A DNA stretch of 64,000 nt from Paracrocinitomix sp039939375 (GCA_039939375.1 JBDVJO010000004.1:62001-126000); one strand, 5' to 3'. Numbered from the stretch's first letter, positions 25,968 through 34,801 are shown. A program made the numbers and translations. The notes: generated by a model from the letters alone, not told the origin.

Positions 25968-27097
25968 TACTGCGATAATAAATTACTCAGGTTGAACATT
26001 GGCATGTACATAGCAACAAGTATTACTCCTACTATTCCACCGATAATTAATATGATAATTGGTTCCATCAACTTCCCTATTAACTGGGTTTGATGCTTTA
26101 AATCTTCTGAATTTTGTTTGGACAGTTTTAATAACATGTCATCTAGTTGATTGACTTCTTCGCCTACTTTTATTAGAGAAAGCATTCGTTTAGGAAAGAT
26201 CTTGTAATTCGCCATGCCTGAATGCAATGAGCGCCCCTTTAAAATGTCTTTTTTAATTTGTTGGATAGCCATTTGGATGGGATAAAACTTGACCATCTTC
26301 TCTGTAAGATCGAGCGACTTTACAAGCGACGTTTTAGAGGCAAGCAACAAATGCAATGTTTGCGTAAATCGTGACAGATAAACCAATTGAATGATACCAC
26401 CAACTTTAGGTATTTTTAAAACTAAACTTGAAAAGAATTTACGATACCATTCTTGGTTCTTTTGTGTATAAACAAAGGCGATAATAGCGAAAACTATTAT
26501 CGTAAATATCAACATGTAAAAAGGGAAATTCTCAGAGATGTAAAGGATTTTCTGTGTTAATGGCGGCAATTCACTTCCGAATTGATTAAAAACATCTGAG
26601 AACATAGGCACTACATTTGTCATCATAAAGTAAACAATGCCTAGTGTAGCGACAAAGACAAATACTGGATAGGTCAACACTGATATTATTTGTCGTTTTA
26701 ATGCTGTTCTTTCTGCGAAAAAATCCATTAATTGATCCAATACTTCTTTTAGGCGATTTGCTTCTTCTCCTATTTCAATGCTGTAGTATTCATACTCAGA
26801 AAATTTACCCGTTGCTTTTAAACAGGCAGCCAATGATTTCCCTTTGACTACTCCTTCATGTATTTCTTTGAAAATGGTCTTATCCTTTTCTTTCTCCTGC
26901 TCTTCAATGATGATTTCTAATGCAGACTTTAAATCTACCCCTGCCACGAGCAGCACCCTTAAATCAAGGTAAAATCGTTCTTTCTTTTTGTCATTGAAAG
27001 TTGATCCAAAGCTCAATTCTTTAGAGAAAATTCCTTCTTTCTCTTTGCCTTTTGAGGAAGCAGTTGGGGCTATATGTTGCTCTAACTTAATGCCCAT
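25967..27097 (-). CDS. gspF: Inner-membrane assembly protein (GspF/PilC family)
   Basis: This 376-aa polytopic platform protein holds two T2SSF domains, each with helical bundles, and three long membrane helices (about 146-170, 195-220 and 345-370). The conserved YPVFVFVATLGIVYFMM region and the ending IILIIGGIVGVILVAMYMPMFNL are typical of PilC/GspF. It should recruit GspE and polymerise the pseudopilins. The N-terminal 30 residues form a flexible cytoplasmic tail. The gene overlaps the pseudopilin gene upstream by 11 bases. Confidence 0.9.
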   Translation of the reverse strand: MGIKLEQHIAPTASSKGKEKEGIFSKELSFGSTFNDKKKERFYLDLRVLLVAGVDLKSALEIIIEEQEKEKDKTIFKEIHEGVVKGKSLAACLKATGKFSEYEYYSIEIGEEANRLKEVLDQLMDFFAERTALKRQIISVLTYPVFVFVATLGIVYFMMTNVVPMFSDVFNQFGSELPPLTQKILYISENFPFYMLIFTIIVFAIIAFVYTQKNQEWYRKFFSSLVLKIPKVGGIIQLVYLSRFTQTLHLLLASKTSLVKSLDLTEKMVKFYPIQMAIQQIKKDILKGRSLHSGMANYKIFPKRMLSLIKVGEEVNQLDDMLLKLSKQNSEDLKHQTQLIGKLMEPIIILIIGGIVGVILVAMYMPMFNLSNLLSQ

Positions 27098-27584
27098 TGA
27101 TTAGCAATTGATTGATTACGGCTGCTTGATCATAGTCTTTATGATAGTGACAAACTATTTCTCTTTCCTGAATTTTGATTTTTAAGTTCAATTGAGCAAT
27201 AAGCGCTGATTCCTTATATTTTTCTGACACCAATTCAGTACAGTTCTCGAATAACACTTCTTCCGATTGTTCTGTTGCTCTTATCAATTGATTTTCTTTT
27301 AATTGATAATTAATTGAGGTTGCTGTGTTTTCAAGTACAAATCCGTTCGGCATTGCATAGATTTCTTCAGCTTGATCTATATCTCTATTCAGCACATTAT
27401 TCATAATTAAATAAGCGTTCAACTCAACTCTTACTTGTTGAAAATCATGGCTTTGCTTACTCACAGAAGTGAACAAGAAGAAAACAATGGAAATGACCAA
27501 ACTTGAAACCACCATTCCTAGCAATACATCCATTATGGTATAAGCCTTCAAACTAGCGCTATGTTTCATCAAGTTATTTCGCAT
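27087..27584 (-). CDS. Minor pseudopilin (GspJ-like)
   Basis: This 165-aa protein has the cleavage region SLKAYTIMDVLLGMVVSSLV, with Ala-Tyr at the cut site and Asp rather than Glu at +5, then a hydrophobic helix and a beta-rich soluble part with a conserved-looking NVLNRDIDQAEEIYAMPNG helix-strand turn. The order relative to the GspI-like gene suggests the GspJ place. It should cap the pseudopilus tip. Stop and start overlap neighbouring genes by about 11 bases on both sides. Confidence 0.72.
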   Translation of the reverse strand: MRNNLMKHSASLKAYTIMDVLLGMVVSSLVISIVFFLFTSVSKQSHDFQQVRVELNAYLIMNNVLNRDIDQAEEIYAMPNGFVLENTATSINYQLKENQLIRATEQSEEVLFENCTELVSEKYKESALIAQLNLKIKIQEREIVCHYHKDYDQAAVINQLLINGH

Positions 27585-27933
27585 TTTGAATATTGGATAC
27601 TAGGTGTTTTTCTACCCACCACTGATGAGTTCCTGAAGTTACCGTATACGTTATTTCGTACAGTTTTTTATTCCCATTATAAAAGTTGACATCTTGTTGA
27701 ATATCATAAGTTTCAAAAGAAAAATTCTTGGTAAAAAATGCAGAGGTCGCCTTGGTTTCTTGGAATAATTCTTGAACATCTTGCTTTGCCTGATAATAAG
27801 ACAAAGGTTTTTCGGATTCTATCACATTGCCATAAATCAAACTAGAAATAACTAGCAGAATGGTAATGATGCTGATTGCAACCACCGATTCAAATAAGGT
27901 ATATGCCTTGAGTCTACCTTTTAATTCAGCCAT
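27574..27933 (-). CDS. Minor pseudopilin (GspI-like)
   Basis: This 119-aa protein starts GRLKAYTLFESVVAISIITI, with the same Ala-Tyr cleavage region and Glu at +5. One hydrophobic helix follows, then a short beta-rich domain ending in YTVTSGTHQWWVEKHLV. Size and position resemble GspI or GspH. It overlaps the genes on both sides by about 11-13 bases, showing tight operon packing. It would belong to the tip complex. Confidence 0.72.
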   Translation of the reverse strand: MAELKGRLKAYTLFESVVAISIITILLVISSLIYGNVIESEKPLSYYQAKQDVQELFQETKATSAFFTKNFSFETYDIQQDVNFYNGNKKLYEITYTVTSGTHQWWVEKHLVSNIQNAK

Positions 27934-29153
27934 TTGAGTTGATTTAAAGGGTTTTGATTCTCAAACAATGAAATGTAAACAAAGTCTTCTGGAAGATCGT
28001 TTAAAATTTTGGCGTCTAACAAGTGATTTTCATATTTTGACGAAGGTGTTTCTAAATAGAATTTTTCAGTGTACAGGTTTCCGTTAACTGTTCCTTTAAG
28101 TTGGGTTTTCCCTTGACAATAAACCAGGCCATCTACTTTTGCCTCTTTAGCAATATCTATTTGAACTGGTAACCTGAAGTTTGGATTTTCTGTGAGTGCG
28201 AAGACTGAACCTATCACTTGACTATTCTCTCCAATTGATATCCGGTTTTGTTGTTTTAACGGAAAAGTCTCTTCTAATAGTCCTAAAACTGATGGATACA
28301 TCAAGGTCACATCTTCTTCAATTGTGATTTTTTCTGAAGCAAAAACTTGAATTGTCCCTATAAATCCTGCCTGCACATGAACAACTTTACTTTTGACTAT
28401 AACTTCTGACAATTGTGCATTTCTGCCAATGAATATTGAATCTTTTGCTTCGATTACAATTTGACCGGCTAAGTATTCATTTTTGATAGAAATGTAACCG
28501 TCAGAGATATAATGGACTCCCTCTTCAGAAAATGATTTTACTATTGAATCTGAGTTTTCCCATTTTGTAATTAATCCGCCAAAAGAAAGCAGGTCATCTT
28601 TAAATCCGTCTTGGATTTTAGGAAGGGACTTTGATGATTCAGTTTGAGAACCGTAAATCATTTTATCACCCTGATAGTTCTTGCCTTCTATATACCCACG
28701 TTTTAAACCTGACTTAGGAATAGCAATTTTACCTTCAAGTCTCGTCTCCCCTGAAATGGTAATAGGTCTTCCTTGATCTACAATGAATAAGTTCGGTTCA
28801 TTTAACTGATTCATTTGACCAGCCAAAGCCACTTTTGCATAGGTCTTCCCTTTAAAATGAGCTTCTGAATTAATTACCACATAAGCGCCCCATTGCTTTT
28901 TAGAAATATCAACTGAATCAATTGATTCTCCAAAAAGATCAATCGTTTTACTTATCTCGCCTTCAAATTCTTGATAATTAGCTAATCCATATTCAACTCC
29001 TGAATTTGCATTTTGAATCAAGCGATCTTGAATTTCTAATTGCGTTGAAAATTGTTTGTTCACTGATGAAAACAAAATCATTCCTCCTAAAAACAGAGAA
29101 ATGATCAAGCTCATGAAAAGCGCATAATATATGGAAGATGACTTAAGCCTCAT
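27921..29153 (-). CDS. Membrane-anchored beta-helix protein in the GspK/PilX position
   Basis: This 410-aa protein has an N-terminal membrane helix (YYALFMSLIISLFLGGMILF) without the KAYT cleavage motif, then a linker with ANSGVEYGLANY, a motif reminiscent of PilX/GspK helices. From about residue 150 there is a long run of short beta strands (GQIVIEAKDSIFIGRNAQLSEVIVKSKVVHVQAGF), like polymer-forming beta-helix proteins such as bactofilins. It may act as a minor pseudopilin with a large beta-helical head. No catalytic motif is seen. Confidence 0.62.
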   Translation of the reverse strand: MRLKSSSIYYALFMSLIISLFLGGMILFSSVNKQFSTQLEIQDRLIQNANSGVEYGLANYQEFEGEISKTIDLFGESIDSVDISKKQWGAYVVINSEAHFKGKTYAKVALAGQMNQLNEPNLFIVDQGRPITISGETRLEGKIAIPKSGLKRGYIEGKNYQGDKMIYGSQTESSKSLPKIQDGFKDDLLSFGGLITKWENSDSIVKSFSEEGVHYISDGYISIKNEYLAGQIVIEAKDSIFIGRNAQLSEVIVKSKVVHVQAGFIGTIQVFASEKITIEEDVTLMYPSVLGLLEETFPLKQQNRISIGENSQVIGSVFALTENPNFRLPVQIDIAKEAKVDGLVYCQGKTQLKGTVNGNLYTEKFYLETPSSKYENHLLDAKILNDLPEDFVYISLFENQNPLNQLKWLN

Positions 29154-29811
29154 TCTTCTTGTCTTTTTTAGGCTTTTTTGGTGTCTTATCTTTCTTTTTA
29201 AAGATTCGATCTAATAAACTTCCACCCTTTTCTTGTTTCTTTTGCTCTCGTTTAATTCTATTTTCTTCTCTCTTCTTTTCTTTTTCTTTTCTTTTTTCAG
29301 GGTCTACTTTATACTCTCCCCAATGAAAACCTGTTTTGTCTTTCTTCGGCTTTTTAACCTTTTCAGTTTCTATATCCTTCTCTCCTTTTTTGATTTTTCC
29401 TTTTTCTCGGATATCTCCGTCCTCGTTATATAAGACATATTCTCCTGACAACATTCCGTTAGAATAATTATAAATGGTTTTAAGGTTTCCTGATTCATAC
29501 CAAGTCTTCCATAATCCATCTTTCAGACCTTTTTTGAATTCACCTTGTTCTGCCAACTGACCTGAATAATAAAATTTGGAGAATTTGCCATCCAAAATGT
29601 TGCCATCTGAATTTCCTTGGGTCACATGAATAGCTTGTGCTTTAAACCAATAGTAATGCAAAGTATCGTGATAACGAATACCCTTCTCATCAAACGAGAT
29701 ATAGAAATCACATTTGTAATCAGCTGTTTTTGTATGGCGGAGTTGTTTAAGTTCTTGGGAGTGAACAAATTTAACCGTAAATACCAAAAGAAAAATTACT
29801 ACAATTCTCAT
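29143..29811 (-). CDS. MORN-repeat protein with lysine-rich tail
   Basis: This 222-aa protein has a signal peptide (LLVFTVKFVHS) and MORN-like repeats: GKFSKFYYSGQLAEQGEFKKG, LKDGLWKTWYESGNLKTIYN and LSGEYVLYNEDGDIREKGKI, each with the YYxSGxL/GxW pattern of YwqK-type proteins. The C-terminal 70 residues are almost all Lys, Glu and Arg (about residues 150-222), probably unstructured and positively charged. It is the first gene of the operon and overlaps the beta-helix gene by 11 bases. A role in envelope or surface binding is inferred. Confidence 0.68.
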   Translation of the reverse strand: MRIVVIFLLVFTVKFVHSQELKQLRHTKTADYKCDFYISFDEKGIRYHDTLHYYWFKAQAIHVTQGNSDGNILDGKFSKFYYSGQLAEQGEFKKGLKDGLWKTWYESGNLKTIYNYSNGMLSGEYVLYNEDGDIREKGKIKKGEKDIETEKVKKPKKDKTGFHWGEYKVDPEKRKEKEKKREENRIKREQKKQEKGGSLLDRIFKKKDKTPKKPKKDKKNEA

Positions 29812-30193
29812 CTAAAATCCTTATAAATAGCGGACCTTAAATTTACGGAACAGCTAATTTTAAAGAGATTTGAGCTGTTTCAGTTATTCACATCTTGTCA
29901 TTAAGTGGTAGCACTTAAAAAAGTGAAAAGACGTAACGTTTTAAAAATTGAAATAATACCTGAGAATCAATAAAAAATACTTGACTATGTGTATCGCAAT
30001 TTAACTTTAAAAGTTTACTTAGTTCAGGCTTAGAGAAGCCCATAACATAAGGTCATGGGATAGTAAATATCTTTAGCACAACATATATATTTTTCTTTAG
30101 ACAAAAATGTGAGTTCTTGTTGAATAAAACGGGGAAATCTATAAATAATCAGTTCCTGTTTTGACAAAATTCAAACGCAATTTTCCAAATACT
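29812..30193. other. Intergenic region, about 380 bases
   Basis: This AT-rich stretch separates the end of the 30194 gene from the secretion operon start. A TAAATTTA box (minus strand, about 29833-29840) may be the operon -7 element. A weak CCCAT/ATGGG hairpin lies at about 30040-30060. I see no gene or RNA. Confidence 0.4.
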
Positions 30194-31039
30194 TTAATTA
30201 AAACTCCAACTGAATCCGACTCCTCCTGTCATGCCAATCACTTCATCTCCAAACATATCTCGCTTGTCAGCCGGAACCGTAAAACCAATATGGTATTTAA
30301 ACCCAAAACTTCCCTTTTTATTCCATATTGTTGTATTACCGTCTATATATATCCTAAAGCCAAAATCATTTGTATTACTTTCATTTATTGCAAGGTACTC
30401 TTCTTGCGTATAATTAGAATGGCTCCCTGGATACGAATGATTAAAAAACCACAAAAAATCAGTATGTAGGGCAACGATCTTATGTCCTCTTCTCGAAGCA
30501 TATTTTGAACTAATCCCATAATGACCATGCTTCACCCTTAAAAAAGTAAATCCAGCTGCGGCTGAGCTCGCCCAATGCTCAAAATTCTGTGACTGATAGA
30601 CCTGCTGTTTAAAATGGCTCAAACCTAAATGAGGCCCTATTGAAAAACCTTTCTTTATAGGTAATTTTGCGACATACTTGGTTGGCAGACCATTGTTGCT
30701 AAAATCTATTGATTGTGACATTGTCTTGTCTTTAGTCCAAGATTTGACAAAGTAATTTCCGTCAATTCCAGCACCCAGTCCAAAATAGCTGTTAATTAAA
30801 AATTTGTCAGGTTGGTAATATGAAATCCCGCCAAAACTTGTTCGATCTGCTCCAACTATACCTCCTAACCAAAAATTCATTTTCTGAATATCTCTGTGGC
30901 TATCTGACAAAACAAACACTTTATATTTTTTTCCACTTCCTTCATAATAAAGTGTGTCTTTTATTTCATTTTGACCGTATACATCATTCATGAAAAAGAC
31001 AAAAAAATACAACACTAACGAAATTCTAATCATAATCAT
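30194..31039 (-). CDS. Exported beta-barrel-like protein of unknown function
   Basis: This 281-aa protein has a signal peptide (MIRISLVLYFFVFFMNDVYG, then QNEIKD) and a C-terminal half of alternating strands with aromatic residues (GFRIYIDGNTTIW, GSFGFKYHIGFTV, VGFSWSFN) ending in Phe-Asn, typical of small Bacteroidota outer-membrane beta barrels. No enzyme motif is seen. ATG 31039 is chosen with the AAGGAAGTG site just upstream; a GTG lies further upstream. It is alone, with large gaps on both sides. Confidence 0.6.
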   Translation of the reverse strand: MIMIRISLVLYFFVFFMNDVYGQNEIKDTLYYEGSGKKYKVFVLSDSHRDIQKMNFWLGGIVGADRTSFGGISYYQPDKFLINSYFGLGAGIDGNYFVKSWTKDKTMSQSIDFSNNGLPTKYVAKLPIKKGFSIGPHLGLSHFKQQVYQSQNFEHWASSAAAGFTFLRVKHGHYGISSKYASRRGHKIVALHTDFLWFFNHSYPGSHSNYTQEEYLAINESNTNDFGFRIYIDGNTTIWNKKGSFGFKYHIGFTVPADKRDMFGDEVIGMTGGVGFSWSFN

Positions 31040-31574
31040 TTCTATCACTTCCTTAATTTATTCGTATTCTCAAAGTTAACCAAGTTTCGTTTTTACGCAG
31101 TTAATGATACCTTATATTCAAAAACTCAGTTTTACAAAATAGCTGATATAATAATCTAAACTTGCATCAATAAATTCAACTCGTAACAATTTGTTGTGAC
31201 TCAGAGTAAGGATTAAATTACAAGGTAATAAATATTAATTTTTTATTAGCTGCGGAAATTACGCAAAATTTTAAGTCAATTTTTTTCAACTACTATACTA
31301 AATTTTGGAAAACGACTAGAGTTTTTCGCCCATAAAAGGCAATAATATCAATAATTTTGAGCCGCTTCAAATTTTGGAAAATTCACAAAATAACCCCGTA
31401 CAAATACGCTGTTCATTATTATTCAATGAATTTTATTTTCATTATTCGTAAATTAACCTACTAAAAGTTCTTCTATGAAACAAGAATGACAACTTGTGTA
31501 TTTCCTATTAAAAAGAAATTATCATGAATCAGAAATGAAATGATCATTTTAATCAGTTGAAGACGTGCAGAAAT
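31040..31574. other. Intergenic region, about 535 bases, with short repeats
   Basis: This AT-rich region between the barrel-like gene and the second integrase has no gene I can see. AAATTTTGGAAAA occurs twice as a direct repeat (31300-31312 and 31369-31381), and AAATGATCATTT (31538-31549) is a perfect 12-base palindrome 25 bases before the integrase start. Both could be binding sites for the integrase or a repressor. Confidence 0.4.
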
Positions 31575-32654
31575 ATGAAACTCAAAATAACAAAAAAGGA
31601 TAAATTTTTAAATCAAACCGCATTGATAGGGCTCCTCAATGAATTTATAGCGGATTCATATTCTGGAAGACGCACCAAAAAAAACGGCACTCGTATAACT
31701 AACGGTACAATTCGAAACTATGAATACTTGCAAAAATCTATATCAGAATTTGATACTCAAAGTTCATTCGAACTGAAGTTATATATTGTAAATAACCTTA
31801 CACAATCTCAAAAGGAAACAGCAAAGCGTTATTATCAAAAATTCTACTCTTCATTCACTAACTTCCTTTACAAGAAAAAAGGTTATTATGACAACTATGT
31901 TGGATTAATTATAAAATGTCTCCGCAGCTTCTTCAATTATTTAGAACAAGAACGCAATATCTCTGTAGGTACATATCACCGTTCTTTTTATGTACCAGTA
32001 GAAGAGATTCCTATTATTGCGCTTAACCAGGAGCAGTTACATTACATTATTTACAATGAAGAATTTGATCAATTTATAAAAGAGCATCAGCTTGAAAAAA
32101 TTAAGGATATTTTTGTTTTCGGTTGCACTGTGGCATTAAGAGTTTCAGACCTTTTAAGTTTATCAAAGAAAAATTTAATTGTAAAAAACGGCAATCATTA
32201 CATACGAGTAAAATCTCAAAAAACAGCTACATCTACTCAAATTAAACTGCCTATTTATTGTGTTGATATTCTAAATAGATATAAAAGCCGAAGTACTCGC
32301 CTTTTACCTGAAATTAGTAAAGCCTGGTTTAACACCAAATTGAAAGAAATGGCACTTTTGATTCCTGACAACTTTGACATGCCTAAAATTAGAGAACAAA
32401 AAGGAAAACAAGTAATTGTATACAAAGATCCGAAAAAGCGAATTCACTACAAACTTTCTGATCATATTAGCACGCATACTATGAGACGCACGGCGATTAC
32501 CACCATGCTTTGTTTAGGGATGCCAGAGCATTTAGTGAGAAAAATCTCAGGGCATGCTGCAAATAGCAAAGAGTTTTTCCGATACGTTTTACTTTCTCAA
32601 TCTTTTATTGATCAAGAAACGGATTTGATGTTTGAAAAATTAGCAAAAGTTTAG
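31575..32654 (+). CDS. Tyrosine recombinase / integrase (second)
   Basis: This 359-aa recombinase has a helical N-terminal core-binding part (about 20-130) and a catalytic domain (about 150-355). All catalytic positions can be matched: Arg in ALRVSDL (about 189), H-x-x-R in HTMRRTAI (about 300-304), GH in ISGHA (about 327) and Tyr in RYVLLS (about 337). It therefore keeps the first Arg that the other integrase lacks, and they are of different lineages. ATG 31575 is used; the upstream TTG (31557) gives six more residues. The following gene, an orphan RHS tip, starts two bases after its stop codon. Confidence 0.88.
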   Translation: MKLKITKKDKFLNQTALIGLLNEFIADSYSGRRTKKNGTRITNGTIRNYEYLQKSISEFDTQSSFELKLYIVNNLTQSQKETAKRYYQKFYSSFTNFLYKKKGYYDNYVGLIIKCLRSFFNYLEQERNISVGTYHRSFYVPVEEIPIIALNQEQLHYIIYNEEFDQFIKEHQLEKIKDIFVFGCTVALRVSDLLSLSKKNLIVKNGNHYIRVKSQKTATSTQIKLPIYCVDILNRYKSRSTRLLPEISKAWFNTKLKEMALLIPDNFDMPKIREQKGKQVIVYKDPKKRIHYKLSDHISTHTMRRTAITTMLCLGMPEHLVRKISGHAANSKEFFRYVLLSQSFIDQETDLMFEKLAKV

Positions 32655-32656
32655 AT

Positions 32657-33673
32657 ATGAATTATTTTCAAACAAATCACTCTAACAAAAAAAGTCGTTT
32701 TTTAATTAATTTTTTATTAAGAAAACACTCAGAACCTCATGAATTCCTAATAAATTATTATCCGTTTGGGATGATAATGGATGGCAGAAATGGAAATAGC
32801 GGTGACTATAGATATGGGTTTAATGGTGCAGAAGGTGATAATGAAGCGTTTGATAATAATGGATCGTTTTATGATCTTGGGTTGAGATGCTATAATCCAT
32901 TGACAGCTAGAATGTTTCAAACTGATCCGCGAAAAAGTGAATATCCTTGGCAAACTCCTTATGCGTATCACAGAAATAGTCCAATTGGAATTATAGACTT
33001 TCTAGGCGGTGGTGATCCAGAAAAGGAGAGCGGCTTAGATACAGACCAAGATGCTAAGGATAAGGGTTACAATGAATTGGAAGGAAAAGATATTAAAGAT
33101 CTATTCGGTGGAAAACCAGCTAAAATGTTTAGAAATTTGCATAAAATTTTGAAAGCATCTGATGGTAAAATGCAAGCTGTTAGGGGAGAGACTTTAGTGG
33201 CTGAAATTGACAAATTAATTGCGAATACAACAAAACCTAAAGAGTTGAAAAAATTAAAACAAACGAGGGAAGCACTAACCAAGCTAGATTATGCAACTAT
33301 AACGAAAAGAAAAATTACCGTTCATTTGGTGGAAGGTGAATCAACAATATCTTTTCCAGGTAGTCCGTTTGACATAGACGTGGAAGATAATTCTACAGTT
33401 GACGCATCTGGTTTGACGATTATGACAAAAAATCTTGACGGATATTCGGGAAGTTATTTATATATTAAAGGATCAATTACATTATCAGGCGTAGAATCCT
33501 TTTTAGGAATTAATGTGGAGAAAGTTAAATATGAAACCAAAATTGAAAAATATGATAATCCTGACAGTAAGTATCATGGAAATTTAGTTTTTAGAACATC
33601 CGCTGATATAACATTGGGAATTGGTGGCAAGGATGACAATACTGTACTGATACAAATATTAAATAAAGACTGA
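32657..33673 (+). CDS. Orphan RHS tip (RHS core end plus variable C-terminal domain)
   Basis: This 338-aa protein lacks the RHS repeat barrel but carries the RHS-repeat-associated core end (about residues 34-118): YYPFGMIMDGRNG, YRYGFNGAEG, DLGLRCYNPLTARMFQTDP and PYAYHRNSPIGIID. After it comes a variable domain of about 220 residues with a Lys-rich helical part and a beta-rich end. Such tips are usually toxins that follow the core, but no catalytic motif was recognised here. A 31-base stretch (32754-32784) is identical to the full-length RHS gene at 40136-40166. There is no signal peptide, so it is probably a silent or displaced cassette. The next gene overlaps by one base (TGATG). Confidence 0.72.
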   Translation: MNYFQTNHSNKKSRFLINFLLRKHSEPHEFLINYYPFGMIMDGRNGNSGDYRYGFNGAEGDNEAFDNNGSFYDLGLRCYNPLTARMFQTDPRKSEYPWQTPYAYHRNSPIGIIDFLGGGDPEKESGLDTDQDAKDKGYNELEGKDIKDLFGGKPAKMFRNLHKILKASDGKMQAVRGETLVAEIDKLIANTTKPKELKKLKQTREALTKLDYATITKRKITVHLVEGESTISFPGSPFDIDVEDNSTVDASGLTIMTKNLDGYSGSYLYIKGSITLSGVESFLGINVEKVKYETKIEKYDNPDSKYHGNLVFRTSADITLGIGGKDDNTVLIQILNKD

Positions 33674-34614
33674 TGAAATTAAACTCGACAATTTTAATTT
33701 TATTATCCGCATTTTCGGCGATATCAAAAGATTCTACATGGACACTCATAACGAAAGTTCCCATTTATAAAGGGATTGAGTTATTGCCGCATGTCAATAA
33801 TAAAGACGAGGCACTTATATCTTATCTAGATACAAAAGGGATTCATTCGATTTCAATTTTAACTAAAAATGAGATGAAGCGTAGCATGTCTTTTAAAAAT
33901 TTAGATAGACCTCCAATTATAGCAAAAGGTAGTAATTCGATAATTATTACAATTGATACTTCATGGAATAAAGAAATAATGGAAGTTGATTTCAAAGTAG
34001 GTTCCATTTTGAATACTTCTCCTTTACTTTTAGATCAAGAACGAAATGAAAAATATTGCTCGATAGACAAGGGTGAAATCGCCAGGATATTCTATCAGGA
34101 AAATAGAGAATTGTGGTTGAATAAAGGATTGAATTTAAAACCAATTAAATACAACTTTGAGAATTTCATCCAATCGGCGAACTTTTTAAATAAGGATACT
34201 ATATTAGTTTTATCCAAAACTGAATCTATATTAAAAATTAGTTTATTAGATGTTCAAAGAGAGAATATGTTATCTCTTCAGAAAGTCAATTTATCTATTT
34301 TGAATGAAAACGTTAAAGAATTGGATGATTTCAATATTAAAGCTGATGGAGGGATTTATTGTGTTTGGTGTTATAATAAACAGAACAATGAAACTTTAGT
34401 TTTTTTGATAAATATAAGATCAGGAAGGGTTGCTAAGAGTTTTAAGTTTCATAGTAAAATCGCTGATATTGCTTGGAACGAAAAAAATATTTGGCTAGTA
34501 AACGTGACCGCTTTAACCCCAAACATGTACCTCGATTTTCCCAAAGAAAATAGACCTTTTCTTGAAGGTCAGGTTTTTCATGGGCGATTTAATAGTGATT
34601 TGGCAGAGTTTTAG
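33673..34614 (+). CDS. Exported protein coupled to orphan RHS tip (possible immunity or partner)
   Basis: This 313-aa protein has a likely short signal (MKLNSTILILLSAFSAISKDS) and then a beta-strand-rich chain with regularly spaced strand motifs (for example SIILTKNE-like strands, NIWLVNVTAL near the end), suggesting a beta-propeller or similar fold. Its start codon overlaps the RHS-tip stop by one base, so it is co-expressed with it, as immunity genes are with toxin tips. An immunity role is an inference from position. No Cys, lipobox or enzyme motif is obvious. Confidence 0.55.
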   Translation: MKLNSTILILLSAFSAISKDSTWTLITKVPIYKGIELLPHVNNKDEALISYLDTKGIHSISILTKNEMKRSMSFKNLDRPPIIAKGSNSIIITIDTSWNKEIMEVDFKVGSILNTSPLLLDQERNEKYCSIDKGEIARIFYQENRELWLNKGLNLKPIKYNFENFIQSANFLNKDTILVLSKTESILKISLLDVQRENMLSLQKVNLSILNENVKELDDFNIKADGGIYCVWCYNKQNNETLVFLINIRSGRVAKSFKFHSKIADIAWNEKNIWLVNVTALTPNMYLDFPKENRPFLEGQVFHGRFNSDLAEF

Positions 34615-34707
34615 CAGTAAAATCAACAAAAATCTACCTTTTTTGGGTAAAAAAGAAAAAGGTTAAACTTATCAGTGCATTTATATAATTAGAGCTGCGA
34701 GTTCACC

Positions 34708-34733
34708 AGTTAACGCGGATTTGCAATCCGTGC
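34708..34733 (+). repeat. REP-like palindrome, left copy
   Basis: CGGATT-TGC-AATCCG (34716-34730) is a perfect short hairpin inside a 26-base element. The reverse complement at 35234-35259 matches at 25 of 26 positions, so the two copies flank about 500 bases as inverted repeats. Similar hairpins are known as REP-type sequences associated with IS200-like transposases. Confidence 0.65.
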
Positions 34734-34801
34734 CTTTTATTTCGCTCCTTCACTGAAAAATCTTCACTAAAAGCTTAGAAGTTAAGGAATGGATAGATGA
34801 A

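Noticed and set aside
29233..29433. Plus-strand frame rich in Phe/Ser/Leu
   Set aside because: It is antisense to the lysine-rich tail of the MORN protein and is low complexity.
31557..31574. TTG start for the second integrase
   Set aside because: ATG 31575 gives a normal N-terminus, and the TTG would add six unconserved residues.
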